NCBI RefSeq assembly: GCF_900573985.1
Contig: NZ_UWOK01000001.1
Coordinates: 868,001 to 932,000, forward strand
DNA from: Campylobacter showae
Lineage (GTDB): Bacteria; Campylobacterota; Campylobacteria; Campylobacterales; Campylobacteraceae
Direction: 5' to 3'
DNA: 64,000 nt
The position numbers and the translations under genes are program-made. The notes under the pieces were generated by a model. It was not told where the DNA came from. It searched no databases and saw nothing but the letters and a program-made list of their open reading frames with translations. Of the stretch, positions 1 to 8,667 are shown one piece after another; positions within the stretch are counted from its first letter, which is position 1, and each line of letters begins with the position of its first letter.

Positions 1-333
1 ATTTACTATCTTATCCTCTAACTCGCCAGCCTCGGCAAAGAGCGAATTTATAGTCTCTTCGTCGTTTTCAGAGTTTGCCAGCTCATATAGATCCTTTGCG
101 TCGTCTACGGCGCTTTTGGCGTTTAGGAAGTTATTTAAGATGTTTGAAATTTTCGTTTTTTCCTTGCCGATTGCGCCTGCTTTTGCGATATCTTGCCAGA
201 AATTTTGATCGTTTTCCATCTCCTCGATCTCTTTTAGGCGAGCTTTGATGCTCTCGGGCTTTACGACGCCCGCGATATTTTCTACTTTCGTGCTTAGGGT
301 TTTTAGAAGTTCCGTGTATTCGTAATTATCCAA
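1..333 (-). CDS. prfB: Peptide chain release factor 2, N-terminal part
   Basis: This is the first 111 codons of RF2, which ends translation at UGA and UAA; the rest runs off the left edge. The protein begins LDNYEYTELLKTL and contains IKARLKEIEEMEND and IGKEKTKISNILNN, matching the N-terminal helical domain of epsilonproteobacterial RF2. The best start is TTG at 331-333, because no ATG or GTG fits the family start. The E. coli-type programmed frameshift (an in-frame TGA near codon 25) is absent: the frame is open through this region, so RF2 autoregulation by frameshifting is not expected. The gene is divergent from panC, with a -10 box for each direction in the gap. The catalytic GGQ loop lies outside the window. 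Confidence 0.9.
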   Translation of the reverse strand, partial: MDNYEYTELLKTLSTKVENIAGVVKPESIKARLKEIEEMENDQNFWQDIAKAGAIGKEKTKISNILNNFLNAKSAVDDAKDLYELANSENDEETINSLFAEAGELEDKIVN

Positions 334-365
334 AATTTAAGACCTTTTTTGTGCTTTTTGGCGTG

Positions 366-371
366 ATTATA
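366..371 (-). promoter_or_regulatory. -10 box for prfB
   Basis: On the minus strand this reads TATAAT, 32 bases upstream of the prfB TTG codon. Campylobacter sigma-70 promoters depend mainly on the -10 box. Confidence 0.5.
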
Positions 372-402
372 ACATATTTGTAAGAGTAAAGATAAAATTT
401 GA

Positions 403-408
403 TATAAT
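403..408 (+). promoter_or_regulatory. -10 box for panC
   Basis: Plus-strand TATAAT 32 bases upstream of the panC ATG, within GATATAATCGCG. The purine-rich AAAGAAG at about 429-435 serves as ribosome binding site. Confidence 0.6.
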
Positions 409-440
409 CGCGCGTTAAAATTAGACACAAAGAAGAAAAA

Positions 441-1262
441 ATGCAAATTTTAAGAACAGCAGAACAGCTGCGAGATTTTGTCGCGGCAAATCCCGAAGAT
501 ATCGGCTTCGTACCCACTATGGGCGCGCTTCACGACGGACACGCTAGCCTCATAGAAAAGTGCGTAGCAGAGAACAAAACCGCGATCGTTTCGACTTTTG
601 TGAACCCGGCGCAGTTTTTAGCCGGCGAGGACTTTGAAGATTATCCGAAAAACGAACAAAACGACGCTAAAATTTGCGAGGAGCTGGGCGTGCATGCTAT
701 GTTTGCGCCTGAGGCTAGGGAGTTATATTTTGATACCGAGCCGTTAATTAGCGCGCCTGAAAATTTAGCAAGCGTACTCGAGGGCAAGACTCGCCCGGGG
801 CACTTTGACGGCGTGCTTCGCGTGCTAAACAAGCTCTTTAATCTAACAAACGCAAAGCGCGTCTATATGGGCAAAAAGGACGCGCAGCAGCTGCTTATCG
901 TGCGTAATTTCGTAAAGACCTGTTTTTTAAATTTAGAGATCGTGCCTTGCGAGATCGTTCGCGCGCGCGACGGACTGGCGCTTAGCTCGCGAAACGCCTA
1001 CCTAGACGAAGGGCAAAAGCTAGAGGCGCTTAAGCTTTCGCATTCGCTTAAAAAAGCCTCAAATTTGATCGCGGCTGGCGAACTAAACGCACAAACGATA
1101 AAAGGCGAGATGCTACAAACTCTAGAGTCGCTAAACGTCGACTACGTCGCGATCGTGGATAGAAATTTAAACGAGATCTCGCTAATAGAGCCGGACAACA
1201 CCATCATCCTAGTCGCCGCGTATGTCGGCAAAACGCGCCTGATCGACAATCTGTGGGTATAA
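441..1262 (+). CDS. panC: Pantoate--beta-alanine ligase
   Basis: Cytosolic enzyme that condenses pantoate with beta-alanine at the cost of ATP, the last step of pantothenate (coenzyme A precursor) synthesis. The 273-residue length is normal. The nucleotidyltransferase fold is marked by [12 protein letters not shown], with the HIGH-like HDGH at residues 31-34, then [16 protein letters not shown] and the KMSKS-like loop LSSRN at 181-185. It has its own -10 box at 403-408 and lies one base before rimO. The other pan genes are not here, so pantothenate synthesis is not clustered. Nothing looks unusual. Confidence 0.96.
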   Translation: MQILRTAEQLRDFVAANPEDIGFVPTMGALHDGHASLIEKCVAENKTAIVSTFVNPAQFLAGEDFEDYPKNEQNDAKICEELGVHAMFAPEARELYFDTEPLISAPENLASVLEGKTRPGHFDGVLRVLNKLFNLTNAKRVYMGKKDAQQLLIVRNFVKTCFLNLEIVPCEIVRARDGLALSSRNAYLDEGQKLEALKLSHSLKKASNLIAAGELNAQTIKGEMLQTLESLNVDYVAIVDRNLNEISLIEPDNTIILVAAYVGKTRLIDNLWV

Positions 1263-1263
1263 G

Positions 1264-2570
1264 ATGGGTAAGCTTCACTTAGTATCCTTAGGCTGTAACA
1301 AAAATCTTGTGGATTCTGAAATCATGCTCGGACGCCTCTCAAACTACGAGATCACGCCTGATGTCGCCTCTGCCGACGTCATCATCGTAAATACCTGCGG
1401 CTTTATAAACTCGGCAAAAGAGGAGAGTATCCGCGCGATCCTAGATATGCACGAAGCACGTAAAAAGGCTCCTTGCTCGTGGTTACGGGTTGTCTCATGC
1501 AGCGATACCGCGAGGAGCTGATGAAGGAGCTGCCCGAGGTTGATCTTTTCACCGGCGTCGGAGACTACGACAAGATCGATGAAATCATCCTAAAAAAGCA
1601 AAATTTATTTAGCCCGAGCACCTACCTGCAAGCAAGCGAAGAGCGCGTGATAACGGGCTCAAACTACCACGCCTACATCAAAATTTCAGAGGGCTGTAAT
1701 CAAAAATGCAGCTTCTGCGCGATCCCAACCTTTAAGGGCAAGCTAAAATCCCGCGCGCTCGAAAACATCGTAGACGAGGTTAAAAAGCTCGTAAAAAAGG
1801 GCTACTACGACTTTAGTTTCCTCTCGCAGGACAGCAGCTCCTATATGCGCGATCACGCTGTTAGCGACGGCCTCATCTCGCTAATTGGCGCGGTCGAAAA
1901 GATCGAGGGCGTCAAAACCGCGCGCATACTTTATCTCTACCCAAGCACGACCTCAAACGCGCTAATAGAGCGCATCATCGCCTCGCCCGTGTTTGTAAAC
2001 TACTTTGATATGCCGATCCAGCACGCGAGTGAGAAAATGCTAAAAATCATGAGACGCGGAAGCGGCGCGGCACGGATCAAAGAGCTTTTAAATTTGATGA
2101 AAAATGCGCCTGGTGCGTTTTTACGAACGGGCGTCATAGTCGGACACCCGGGCGAGAGTGAAGCCGAATTTGACGAGCTTTGCGCATTTTTGCAGGAGTT
2201 TAAATTTGACCGCGTTTCGGCGTTTGCCTACTCCAAAGAGGAGGACACGCTCTCGTACGAGATGGAGCAGGTGCCCGCCAAAATCATCTCAAAACGCCTA
2301 AGCAAGATCGAAAAGATCACTCGCGCCGCGATAGAAGCGAGCTTCGCGCAGGAGCTGGGACAAAAATTTATCGTATCGCTCGAGGGCGAAAGCAGCGAGG
2401 GCGAGATGTTTTATGCCGCGAAAAAGGCGCTATGGGACAAGGACATCGACGGCGAAATTTTGATCAACGAAAGCGACGTGGAACAGCTAGAAACCGGCGG
2501 TCGCTACTGGTGCGAGATCACGCAGGTAGCGGGCAGCCAGGCGCTAGGCAAGATCACGGCAAAGGCCTAA
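1264..2570 (+). pseudogene. rimO: Ribosomal protein S12 methylthiotransferase RimO, frameshifted
   Basis: RimO is a radical-SAM iron-sulfur enzyme that adds a methylthio group to an aspartate of ribosomal protein uS12. The N-terminal MTTase part ([27 protein letters not shown]) is read from 1264, but the frame is lost at about 1467 and closes at 1521. The rest, [10 protein letters not shown], the radical SAM motif GCNQKCSFC (about residues 144-152 of the restored protein) and the C-terminal TRAM domain, continues in the next frame to 2570. One extra G in AAAAAGG at 1462-1468 would restore the family sequence [12 protein letters not shown]. All six expected cysteines survive across the two frames, and no other damage is visible. 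A sequencing error or a very recent mutation is therefore as likely as true loss. Confidence 0.9.
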
Positions 2571-2571
2571 A

Positions 2572-3558
2572 GTGCTAAGCGCGCCCGTTTTACGCAAGCT
2601 AAAATCGGGGCGAAATCTGCTTGCTTTTTCGCACGGCGTCGATAGCACGGCGCTTTTTTACCTTTTGGACGAGGCTGGCGTGAAATTTGACCTTGCGATC
2701 GTGGACTACAACATCCGCGCGCAAAGCAAGGACGAGGTCGCCTCGGCACGAGATCTAGCGGCTAAATTTAACAAACAAATCTACGAAAAAAACGTGCATC
2801 TGGGCGAGTCAAATTTCGAGCACGAAGCACGCGCGGTCAGATATGATTTTTTCGCCGAGATTTGCTGCGAGCATGGATATGAAAATTTGATCTTGGCACA
2901 TCAGTTTGACGATAAATTCGAGTGGTTTTTGATGCAGCTTGGGCGGGGTGCTGGGCTTAGCGAGCTACTGGGTATGCAAGAGCTAGAAGCTCGCGAGGAC
3001 TACGTGATCGCTCGTCCGCTTTTAGGCGTGCGAAAGTGCGAGCTGGAGCGGTTTTTGCGTGAGCGAAATCTTAAATACTTCACCGACGAGACGAATTTAA
3101 CGGGCCGGTTTAAACGCGGATTTATTCGCGCGAAATTTAGCGAGCCGTTTTTGAACGAATACTTTAGCGGCGTGAAAAAAAGCTTTGAGTTTTTGGCAGC
3201 CGATGCGTTAAGCTTAACTCCTGAAATTTCTAATCCCGCACCTAAAATTTATCTCGTAAAACGCGGTACAAACGAAATTCGCGGCGTGGATCAGACATGC
3301 AAGAGGCTGGGGCTCGTGCTAAGCTTGGCGCAGCGAAACGAATGTGCGCGCTGCCTAGAAAACGGTGCAGACTGCGTGCTAGGCGGCAAGGTAGCCGTCG
3401 GCGCGAGCGAAAAATTTATCCTTGTGACGCCATATATCAAAGCAGCTATGGAAAAAAAATTTAAAGAAGCGTGCCGTACTCTAAAAATCCCGCCGATAAA
3501 CCGCGGATTTTTATTTGCCGTGGGAGCGGATCTTGCGCTATTTGAGGATCTTTTATGA
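2572..3558 (+). CDS. tilS: tRNA(Ile)-lysidine synthetase TilS
   Basis: Modifies C34 of the CAU-anticodon tRNA-Ile to lysidine, so that it reads AUA codons and is charged with isoleucine; essential in most bacteria. The PP-loop ATP-binding motif appears as AFSHGVDS (SHGVDS, residues 20-25), a variant of SGGxDS. It is followed by HEARAVRYDFF and ILAHQFDDKFEWFLMQLGRGAG, the tRNA lysidine synthase signature. At 328 residues it is the short epsilonproteobacterial form. The start is GTG, one base after the rimO stop, so the two are probably co-transcribed. The stop overlaps the ATG of the next, truncated gene (ATGA). Confidence 0.92.
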   Translation: MLSAPVLRKLKSGRNLLAFSHGVDSTALFYLLDEAGVKFDLAIVDYNIRAQSKDEVASARDLAAKFNKQIYEKNVHLGESNFEHEARAVRYDFFAEICCEHGYENLILAHQFDDKFEWFLMQLGRGAGLSELLGMQELEAREDYVIARPLLGVRKCELERFLRERNLKYFTDETNLTGRFKRGFIRAKFSEPFLNEYFSGVKKSFEFLAADALSLTPEISNPAPKIYLVKRGTNEIRGVDQTCKRLGLVLSLAQRNECARCLENGADCVLGGKVAVGASEKFILVTPYIKAAMEKKFKEACRTLKIPPINRGFLFAVGADLALFEDLL

Positions 3559-3656
3559 GCGTTTATTTTACCTCCGATCTACACTTCGGTCACGAGCTGG
3601 TGCTGAAAAAATATCTGAATTTTAGAAAAGGCGCAAACGTGGCCGAGATGGATTAA
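3555..3656 (+). pseudogene. Metallophosphoesterase, N-terminal remnant
   Basis: A 33-codon fragment that starts on the tilS stop (ATGA overlap) and reads MSVYFTSDLHFGHELVLKKY. The DLHFGH block is the first metal-binding motif of calcineurin-like phosphoesterases, whose usual length is about 170 residues or more. The reading frame ends at TAA (3654-3656) just after VAEMD, where the family continues with further metal ligands. The sequence becomes AT-rich at this point, so the rest of the gene appears to have been replaced by the inserted segment. No downstream half is visible in the window. Confidence 0.75.
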
Positions 3657-3857
3657 AATCTCATTATTTCTTGAAATGCGTGTGATGCTGTCCATTATCT
3701 GATAAACTAAGTATTGCTTCTTCTGTTGTTCACGGTTATAATATTTTGGCTTTTATACAAGAACAATGTAAATCTACTAAAAATTAATTCAAAAAATATT
3801 TAAAATATGCTATTGTTTCATATGCTAGATAGTATTATTTAATAGAGGATTATAAAA
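3657..3857. other. AT-rich non-coding stretch at an insertion boundary
   Basis: The composition changes abruptly to AT-rich right after the truncated phosphoesterase. I see no recognisable gene, terminal repeat or transposase. A possible -10-like TATAAT lies at about 3746-3751, and an AGAGGATTATAAAA stretch supplies a ribosome binding site for the following gene. Confidence 0.5.
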
Positions 3858-4621
3858 ATGTCGCAAACAAAAGAGAAAATCAAGATATTTTCAAAATTTA
3901 GACCGTTTGTTCATAGTGGCGAAATAGATGTTCATTCTAATTTTGTATGTTCGCTTTATTCTGACAGTAATAAGCGCTAAGAGGCATATTGGAAAATAAA
4001 CAACTTTACGCTCCTAATTTTACTACCTTTAACGACGCTAGAGAGGGTTGGTTTAACGCTATATATAAACAAGGAATTAGTATTAAAGAAGTGTTAGATA
4101 ATATGTATGAAAGAAAACTAGAAAAAAATATATGTTGTTTTAGTGATAAATTTGATGATTTTGAGAAAAACGGTAAATATAGAAATCACGAGCTACTTAT
4201 GTGGGCACATTATGCAAATAGTCATCTAGGGCTAAGGATAGATTTTAGTGTAAAAGAAGCATTTCGTAGAAAATATGTAAAAAAGGTAAGATATCGTCAG
4301 AAAATTAAAGATATCAATATTTATGAAGGTAAATCATATTTCCATTCTGAAAAAAACATAATCGATATATTAACCAGAAAAGATAATGTTTGGGAATATG
4401 AGCATGAATATAGGGCAATATTGGACAATGTTTGCAATAATGTAGATATAGAGCGTATAGTTCTAGGAAGGGGATTTTTGCCTAGAATTAATTACGGCGA
4501 AAACAATATGGCTTGCAATTTGAAATGTTTAGTAAATGCTATAAAGCATATATTAAACGACAATAAAGTAAAAATTAGCATGTATAAAAGTAGATATGAT
4601 GATGAGCTTATAGATATCTAA
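3858..4621 (+). pseudogene. DUF2971 family protein, frameshifted
   Basis: Protein of unknown function in the DUF2971 family, often found in accessory islands. The ATG at 3858 follows GAGGATTATAAAA and reads MSQTKEKIKIFSKFRPF up to a stop at 3978-3980. The rest continues in another frame as ALRGILENKQLYAPNFTTFNDA, then CCFSDKFDD, the family hallmark LLMWAHYANSHLGLRIDF, VWEYEHEYRAI and IVLGRGF, ending at 4621. One extra base near AATAAGCGC (3969-3977) would join the parts into about 254 residues. An alternative TTG start at 3989 would give a 210-residue protein lacking the N-terminal strand. The codon use is AT-rich, unlike its neighbours, and together with the truncated phosphoesterase next door this points to horizontal acquisition. 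Confidence 0.7.
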
Positions 4622-4649
4622 GATACAAACAAAAATTGATTTATAATAT

Positions 4650-4684
4650 CTTGAACTTAGTAGCCAAGGGCTACTAAGTTCAAG
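4650..4684. terminator. Perfect 16-bp inverted repeat, possible bidirectional terminator
   Basis: CTTGAACTTAGTAGCC, a 3-base loop, then its exact reverse complement. It lies between convergent genes (the DUF2971 gene and the DUF438 gene). It lacks a clear T-run on either side, so it could instead mark the edge of the inserted segment. Confidence 0.45.
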
Positions 4685-4706
4685 TAAATTTATTGGTCGT
4701 AAACTA

Positions 4707-6059
4707 TCACTCCCCGTACTTTTTCTTTAGATCGTCCCACGTCACCAGCGTTCGTTTGCCCTCTAGGCTGCGGATGCGCGTGACGTCTTGCATCATCTCT
4801 AGCACCCCCTTAAATACGCCGTTTTCGTCGCGCACGGCGGCGTAGTAGATGTAGATAAATTTGCCGTGAAGCTCCAGCCAAAAGTCGATCTCGTCACGCT
4901 CGCCTTTGCGAAAGGCGTCGATGATCTCTAGCACGCTAGCTACGCTTTCGCGCGGGTGGCAGTTTTTTACGTCGCGCCCGATGACGCCCGCGCTTCGCGG
5001 AAATACGCGGTGCTTGGTGTCGGTGTAAAATTTCACGATCTCGTTTTCATCGACGAATGAGAGATCGACGGGCATGTGCTTATAAATGAGATTGATCTGC
5101 TCTAGCGTGAGCTTGCCTGTAGCGACGTCAAAAACGGCATTTTTATCGCTGCTCGCAGTCGGATTTAGCCCGTATTTGCTCATCAAATTTGACAACTCTT
5201 TTAGGAAGCTTGGATTTAAAACCGCTTCGTTTAGGTCGCCGTTTTGCAAATTTACCGCGCTTAAATTTGATTCGCTTTGCAAATTTACGTCCTTTAAATT
5301 TGACTTCGAGTCGCCGCCGGAGTCTAAATTTAACGGATAAAATTCGCTCGGCTTTTCGATGAGAAAATATCCGATCTCGTCATCTCCTCGTCTCATCGCG
5401 CGAAACCCATCTTCGCTAATTAGCTCCAGCGACGTCGGATAGAGTGCTGCTTCTTCGCGTCCGAGCAGGTCGAGTAGATTTTCGTAGATCTCGTGCTGCG
5501 CCGCGATAAACTCGTCAGCCTTGCCGCACTCTAGCAGCTCGCGCGCTGCGGCGATACCGTCGCGGACCTTATTATCAAAGCTCCACATAAAGCGCGACGG
5601 GCGGTCAAAGCCCTTGTTTTCGAGCATTGAGTAGAGTTGGTGCTGCTTTCTGGCAAAGTGCGTCCTGTTAAAGCCGCCCAGTTTGTCGTAAATTTCAAGC
5701 CATTCGTTTTTGATAAATTTCTTTTTTAACAGCTCTTTTGCCTTTGCGATCAGCTCGCGCGCGGCATCGTTTTCGTCGATGTAGGTGGCGACAGGGTGGT
5801 CTTTTGGCAGCTTGGGTCGCTCGGCTATTAGGATACCGCGCAGGATTTCTGATAGCTCGGCGGCGTTTTCGTCGATAAACTCGCTCTTAAAGCCTAAATT
5901 TAGCAAATTTGCGCGCACGTTTTTAAAATCGGCCGGCGTGAGTTTTGTTAGTTCTGATTTTGCAGCTTTTCTAGAGGCGAAAAAATTTGCCGCTCCGCTG
6001 AGGTAATCTCTCAAAATCGCAGTCGCCAAAGCAACGGCGGCGTTGTTAAATTTGATCAT
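4707..6059 (-). CDS. DUF438 / hemerythrin-like / PAS-domain protein
   Basis: A 450-residue soluble protein with the DUF438 architecture: an N-terminal helical DUF438 segment (about 1-80), a hemerythrin-like bundle (HPVATYIDEN, HFARKQHQLYSMLE, RFMWSFDNKVRD, EEAALYPTSLELI), and a C-terminal PAS_10 domain (LSFVDENEIVKFY, FPRSAGVIGRDVKNCHP, IYIYYAAVRDENG). These proteins are thought to be redox or gas sensors, but the substrate is unknown. Between hemerythrin and PAS, around residues 240-295, lies a low-complexity insert with SNLKDVNLQ and SNLSAVNLQ; its DNA (5185-5331) holds six AAATTT motifs. It has its own -10 box at 6087-6092 and stands alone, convergent with the DUF2971 gene. Confidence 0.85.
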   Translation of the reverse strand: MIKFNNAAVALATAILRDYLSGAANFFASRKAAKSELTKLTPADFKNVRANLLNLGFKSEFIDENAAELSEILRGILIAERPKLPKDHPVATYIDENDAARELIAKAKELLKKKFIKNEWLEIYDKLGGFNRTHFARKQHQLYSMLENKGFDRPSRFMWSFDNKVRDGIAAARELLECGKADEFIAAQHEIYENLLDLLGREEAALYPTSLELISEDGFRAMRRGDDEIGYFLIEKPSEFYPLNLDSGGDSKSNLKDVNLQSESNLSAVNLQNGDLNEAVLNPSFLKELSNLMSKYGLNPTASSDKNAVFDVATGKLTLEQINLIYKHMPVDLSFVDENEIVKFYTDTKHRVFPRSAGVIGRDVKNCHPRESVASVLEIIDAFRKGERDEIDFWLELHGKFIYIYYAAVRDENGVFKGVLEMMQDVTRIRSLEGKRTLVTWDDLKKKYGE

Positions 6060-6086
6060 TTTTTATCCTTAACTTAAATTTTAAGG

Positions 6087-6092
6087 ATTATA
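6087..6092 (-). promoter_or_regulatory. -10 box for the DUF438 gene
   Basis: Minus-strand TATAAT 27 bases upstream of the ATG at 6059; AAGGAT just before the start serves as ribosome binding site. Confidence 0.5.
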
Positions 6093-6119
6093 CAAAAAGC
6101 GGAGAGTAAAAACTTTGAT

Positions 6120-6647
6120 TTATCTTAAGCTGTAAATTTTGACGACAAAGGTCGCGTCGATCTTCTCGGCATCCTTGCGCATTTCGATCGGAAAATCGAT
6201 TTTGACGATATTTTCGTAGCTTTGTAGTGCGTCCATAAACTCGTAAAATTTAGCAGGAGTTTTCATGGAGCCAGTTACCGTTAGCTCATAGATCGAGATC
6301 TCGCCGTTTTTTGCGGCCTCTTTTAGCTCGCTTAGATTTACGTTCATAAAGTACTTTGAGGCAAATTGAGTAAAATTCTCTACGTCAAATTTGTTTTCAA
6401 GAGCGTCTAACGCGGCTTTGTCGTTTTGCTTTATCTCGTTTAGGGCTTTTGATTTGGCGTCGTAGAGCCTTTGCGTTTGCGCACTTGCGGCGATTTGCAT
6501 GCGACTTTCGTATTTAACCTGCTTGTACTCTTTGATACTCGGTATTAAAAAGCCAAATATCATCACAAGGCAAGCAACTATAAAAATGAGAATATAGATG
6601 AGTAATTTGGTAACGTCGATATTTTGTAGGCTTCTATCTTTACTCAT
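6120..6647 (-). CDS. PilO/GspM-like inner-membrane protein
   Basis: A 175-residue protein with a short cytoplasmic N-terminus, one membrane segment (about 16-38, LIYILIFIVACLVMIFGFLI), a predicted coiled coil (about 45-90, rich in K, E, A and Q) and a compact alpha/beta C-terminal domain (ISIYELTVTGSMKTPAKFYEF through VVKIYSLR). This layout is that of PilO/GspM-type assembly-platform proteins. It is the last gene of a three-gene unit, overlapping the upstream gene by 8 bases. In C. jejuni, as I recall, genes of similar size sit next to the DUF374 gene and miaB. The assignment rests on architecture and order, not on a diagnostic motif. Confidence 0.55.
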   Translation of the reverse strand: MSKDRSLQNIDVTKLLIYILIFIVACLVMIFGFLIPSIKEYKQVKYESRMQIAASAQTQRLYDAKSKALNEIKQNDKAALDALENKFDVENFTQFASKYFMNVNLSELKEAAKNGEISIYELTVTGSMKTPAKFYEFMDALQSYENIVKIDFPIEMRKDAEKIDATFVVKIYSLR

Positions 6648-7164
6648 TTTTACCCTCTAAGCTGTCGGTTTTGTTTGTGCTGATGAAATTTAGCCAGCCG
6701 TTATCTAACTGATAAAAAGAGGTATTTGACGTGTTAAAAATCGACTTTAGCGGCGTGGCGAGTAACATATTGTAAATATCTCGGCTAGGCGTAGTGCCCT
6801 TTACGATAAGCGAGCTTTTATCCATCGAGATCTCGTGTAGCGTTATGCTTGAGGGGACAAGATCAAGTAGATTACGCAGGCTTTGTTTTAAGACGGCATT
6901 TGAGGCCGCTATTTCGTTTGCGCTATCTCTTCTTTGCTTTAAAAGCGCGGTGAGCTCGTCGGCTTGCTTGATTTGCTCTTGCGTCTGCTCTTGTTTTTGT
7001 TTTGAAATTTGCGTTTCGTTTCGTAGCGAGTTACTTTTAAACTCAACAAAGAAATTTGCCGCAGCAAAAAGCAATACTATCGTAGCGATAAAAAACAGCC
7101 AAATTTTGCTAAAAAGGTTAAAAATCGGTTTTCTCTGAGGTTTTATAAAGCTATAACTAGTCAT
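6640..7164 (-). CDS. PilN/GspL-C-like inner-membrane protein
   Basis: A 174-residue protein with about 20 basic cytoplasmic residues, one membrane segment (about 22-44, IWLFFIATIVLLFAAANFFV), a Q/E-rich coiled coil (about 50-100), and a C-terminal domain with SSITLHEISMDKSSLIVKGTTPSRDIYNMLLAT. The phrase on evaluating strands and then omitting or grouping terms resembles PilN-type proteins of type IV pilus and type II secretion platforms. It overlaps both neighbours by 8 bases, so translation is coupled. A role in DNA uptake or protein secretion is inferred only from the layout. Confidence 0.55.
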   Translation of the reverse strand: MTSYSFIKPQRKPIFNLFSKIWLFFIATIVLLFAAANFFVEFKSNSLRNETQISKQKQEQTQEQIKQADELTALLKQRRDSANEIAASNAVLKQSLRNLLDLVPSSITLHEISMDKSSLIVKGTTPSRDIYNMLLATPLKSIFNTSNTSFYQLDNGWLNFISTNKTDSLEGKNE

Positions 7165-8158
7165 TTTCCAACTCTTTTTTCATTAGTTCGGTCATCGTTT
7201 TTAGCGTATCGACGGGATAAACGGCGGTCTTTACTAAGAGTTCGTTTTCTAGATAGTGTAAAAACGTAGCGCTCGTCCTCTCCGTAGCGTCAAATATCAC
7301 GACGTTTTCGATAAAATCGCCCTCATAAAGCGGATTTGAATAAAATTCTTTAAGCGCCAGCGATATATACCGGTACATACTCATATCGCGTCCAAATATC
7401 GATACCGAGGCGGTTACATCGGTGGATTCTGGCATATTTATATCGTAGTCTAGGTCGGCAAACTCCTCTTGGCTATCGCCGGTCTTTAACATATCGTCTA
7501 AATTTTCTAGACCGTCCATGTTGTTAAAGCTTTCGTCTACGTTCGTGATAAAATCATCTATCTCGTCGCTGTTTTCTTTATCAAATTCGACGTTCTCGTC
7601 GCCGTCGTCCTCATCTAGCTTACAAACCGTGGCGTATTTTGCGCCGTTACCCGATGTAATGCAGATGGCGAAAATTTCCTTGCACGCATAAATAAAAAGC
7701 GTCTTTGCCGTAGATAATTTTTGTTTCTCGATCTCTTTTTGTATAAGTACTATGGGCGAATAAAGTACGTCTATGTCCGTATTGCCAAATTTACTCTCGG
7801 CGGCCTTAACGTCTGAAAGTTTTGCATAGATCAGCCAATTTTTAGCAGGATTTATGCAAGTTATTTCCTTTGTTTTTATGCCTAGTTTTTCAAGATTTTC
7901 GGCATTTTTTGCCTCAAATGCGCCTTGTTCGAGCGCGTCGAAAAACAGCGAAATATAAACCCATTTATACTCTTTTTGTAGATTTTTTAGATACTCTTTT
8001 ATTCTGTCTGAGATTTTGCCGGACTCTTCTAGGTCAAATTCATTTTTTATCGTTTTGATCGGAGTTGCGCCCTTGTATACCTCGCCGTAAAATATGCATT
8101 TTTTAGACTGGATAACGGCGCTAAGATATAAAACGCTAAAAAAACGACGTATCAGCAA
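7157..8158 (-). CDS. Hypothetical protein, position-equivalent to PilM/GspL
   Basis: A 333-residue protein, first of the three-gene unit. The start is TTG at 8156-8158, supported by AGGAG six bases upstream. I see no signal peptide or membrane segment beyond the mildly hydrophobic start (LIRRFFSVLYLSAVI). Residues about 175-240 are very acidic (LDEDDGDENVEFD, FADLDYDINMPE). The C-terminal part has VVIFDATERTSATFLHYLENELL. Sitting ahead of PilN- and PilO-like genes, it would correspond to the PilM or GspL cytoplasmic partner, but I cannot see the actin-like ATPase motifs, so the function stays open. Confidence 0.5.
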   Translation of the reverse strand: MLIRRFFSVLYLSAVIQSKKCIFYGEVYKGATPIKTIKNEFDLEESGKISDRIKEYLKNLQKEYKWVYISLFFDALEQGAFEAKNAENLEKLGIKTKEITCINPAKNWLIYAKLSDVKAAESKFGNTDIDVLYSPIVLIQKEIEKQKLSTAKTLFIYACKEIFAICITSGNGAKYATVCKLDEDDGDENVEFDKENSDEIDDFITNVDESFNNMDGLENLDDMLKTGDSQEEFADLDYDINMPESTDVTASVSIFGRDMSMYRYISLALKEFYSNPLYEGDFIENVVIFDATERTSATFLHYLENELLVKTAVYPVDTLKTMTELMKKELEND

Positions 8159-8214
8159 AGATTTCTCCTAAAAATTACGATGCGTTATAATACCCAAAAA
8201 GCCATAAAATAGAG

Positions 8215-8667
8215 TTAAAACAGCTCTTTTTGTAGGGTTAAAAATTTATCTTTTATTCGTTTTGCTTCTTCTTGCAGGTCTGAGTCTGTCAAATTTGACG
8301 GTTTAAGCTCTGCATAGTCGCTCACGGCGATGTCGCACATCATGCGAATTTTGTCTAAATTTACTTTGCTTACCTTGCCTGATTTGCTGATTTTTTGGAT
8401 ATTTTCTAGGTAGCTGTTTGAGCGAGCGATGTAGAGGGCGTATTTTTGCGAGATCTCGCTTTGTACCATCACGGTGTGAGCGAGTTTGTTGTAGATGTCT
8501 TTATGGTAGGCTGATTTTGAGAGCCTATAGGCGGTTTCGTAATCGCCCATTTCGTAGTAAAATTTGGCTCCAAGCGCGTTTTTGTAAGACGGACTAAGCG
8601 TAACAAATGAGACAAAAATAGCCGCCAAAAGCGCTCCGATAATTAAAATAACGGTCTTTGAGCTCAT
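8215..8667 (-). CDS. Membrane-anchored hypothetical protein
   Basis: A 150-residue protein with an N-terminal membrane segment (about 5-26, VILIIGALLAAIFVSFVTL) and a helical periplasmic part containing AKFYYEMGDYETAYRLSKSA, which resembles one tetratricopeptide-like hairpin. Its ATG overlaps the stop of the DUF374 gene (ATGA), so the two are translationally coupled. I recall an equivalent gene at this place in C. jejuni. The function is unknown. It may belong with either the acyltransferase upstream or the pilus-like trio downstream. Confidence 0.65.
   Translation of the reverse strand: MSSKTVILIIGALLAAIFVSFVTLSPSYKNALGAKFYYEMGDYETAYRLSKSAYHKDIYNKLAHTVMVQSEISQKYALYIARSNSYLENIQKISKSGKVSKVNLDKIRMMCDIAVSDYAELKPSNLTDSDLQEEAKRIKDKFLTLQKELF

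Noticed and set aside
1-333. Programmed frameshift in prfB
   Set aside because: The frame is open through the region where E. coli has the in-frame TGA, so there is no shift site.
3657-3857. Minus-strand frame in the inserted segment (KPKYYNREQQKKQ)
   Set aside because: Short, no start with a ribosome binding site and no family pattern that I could name.
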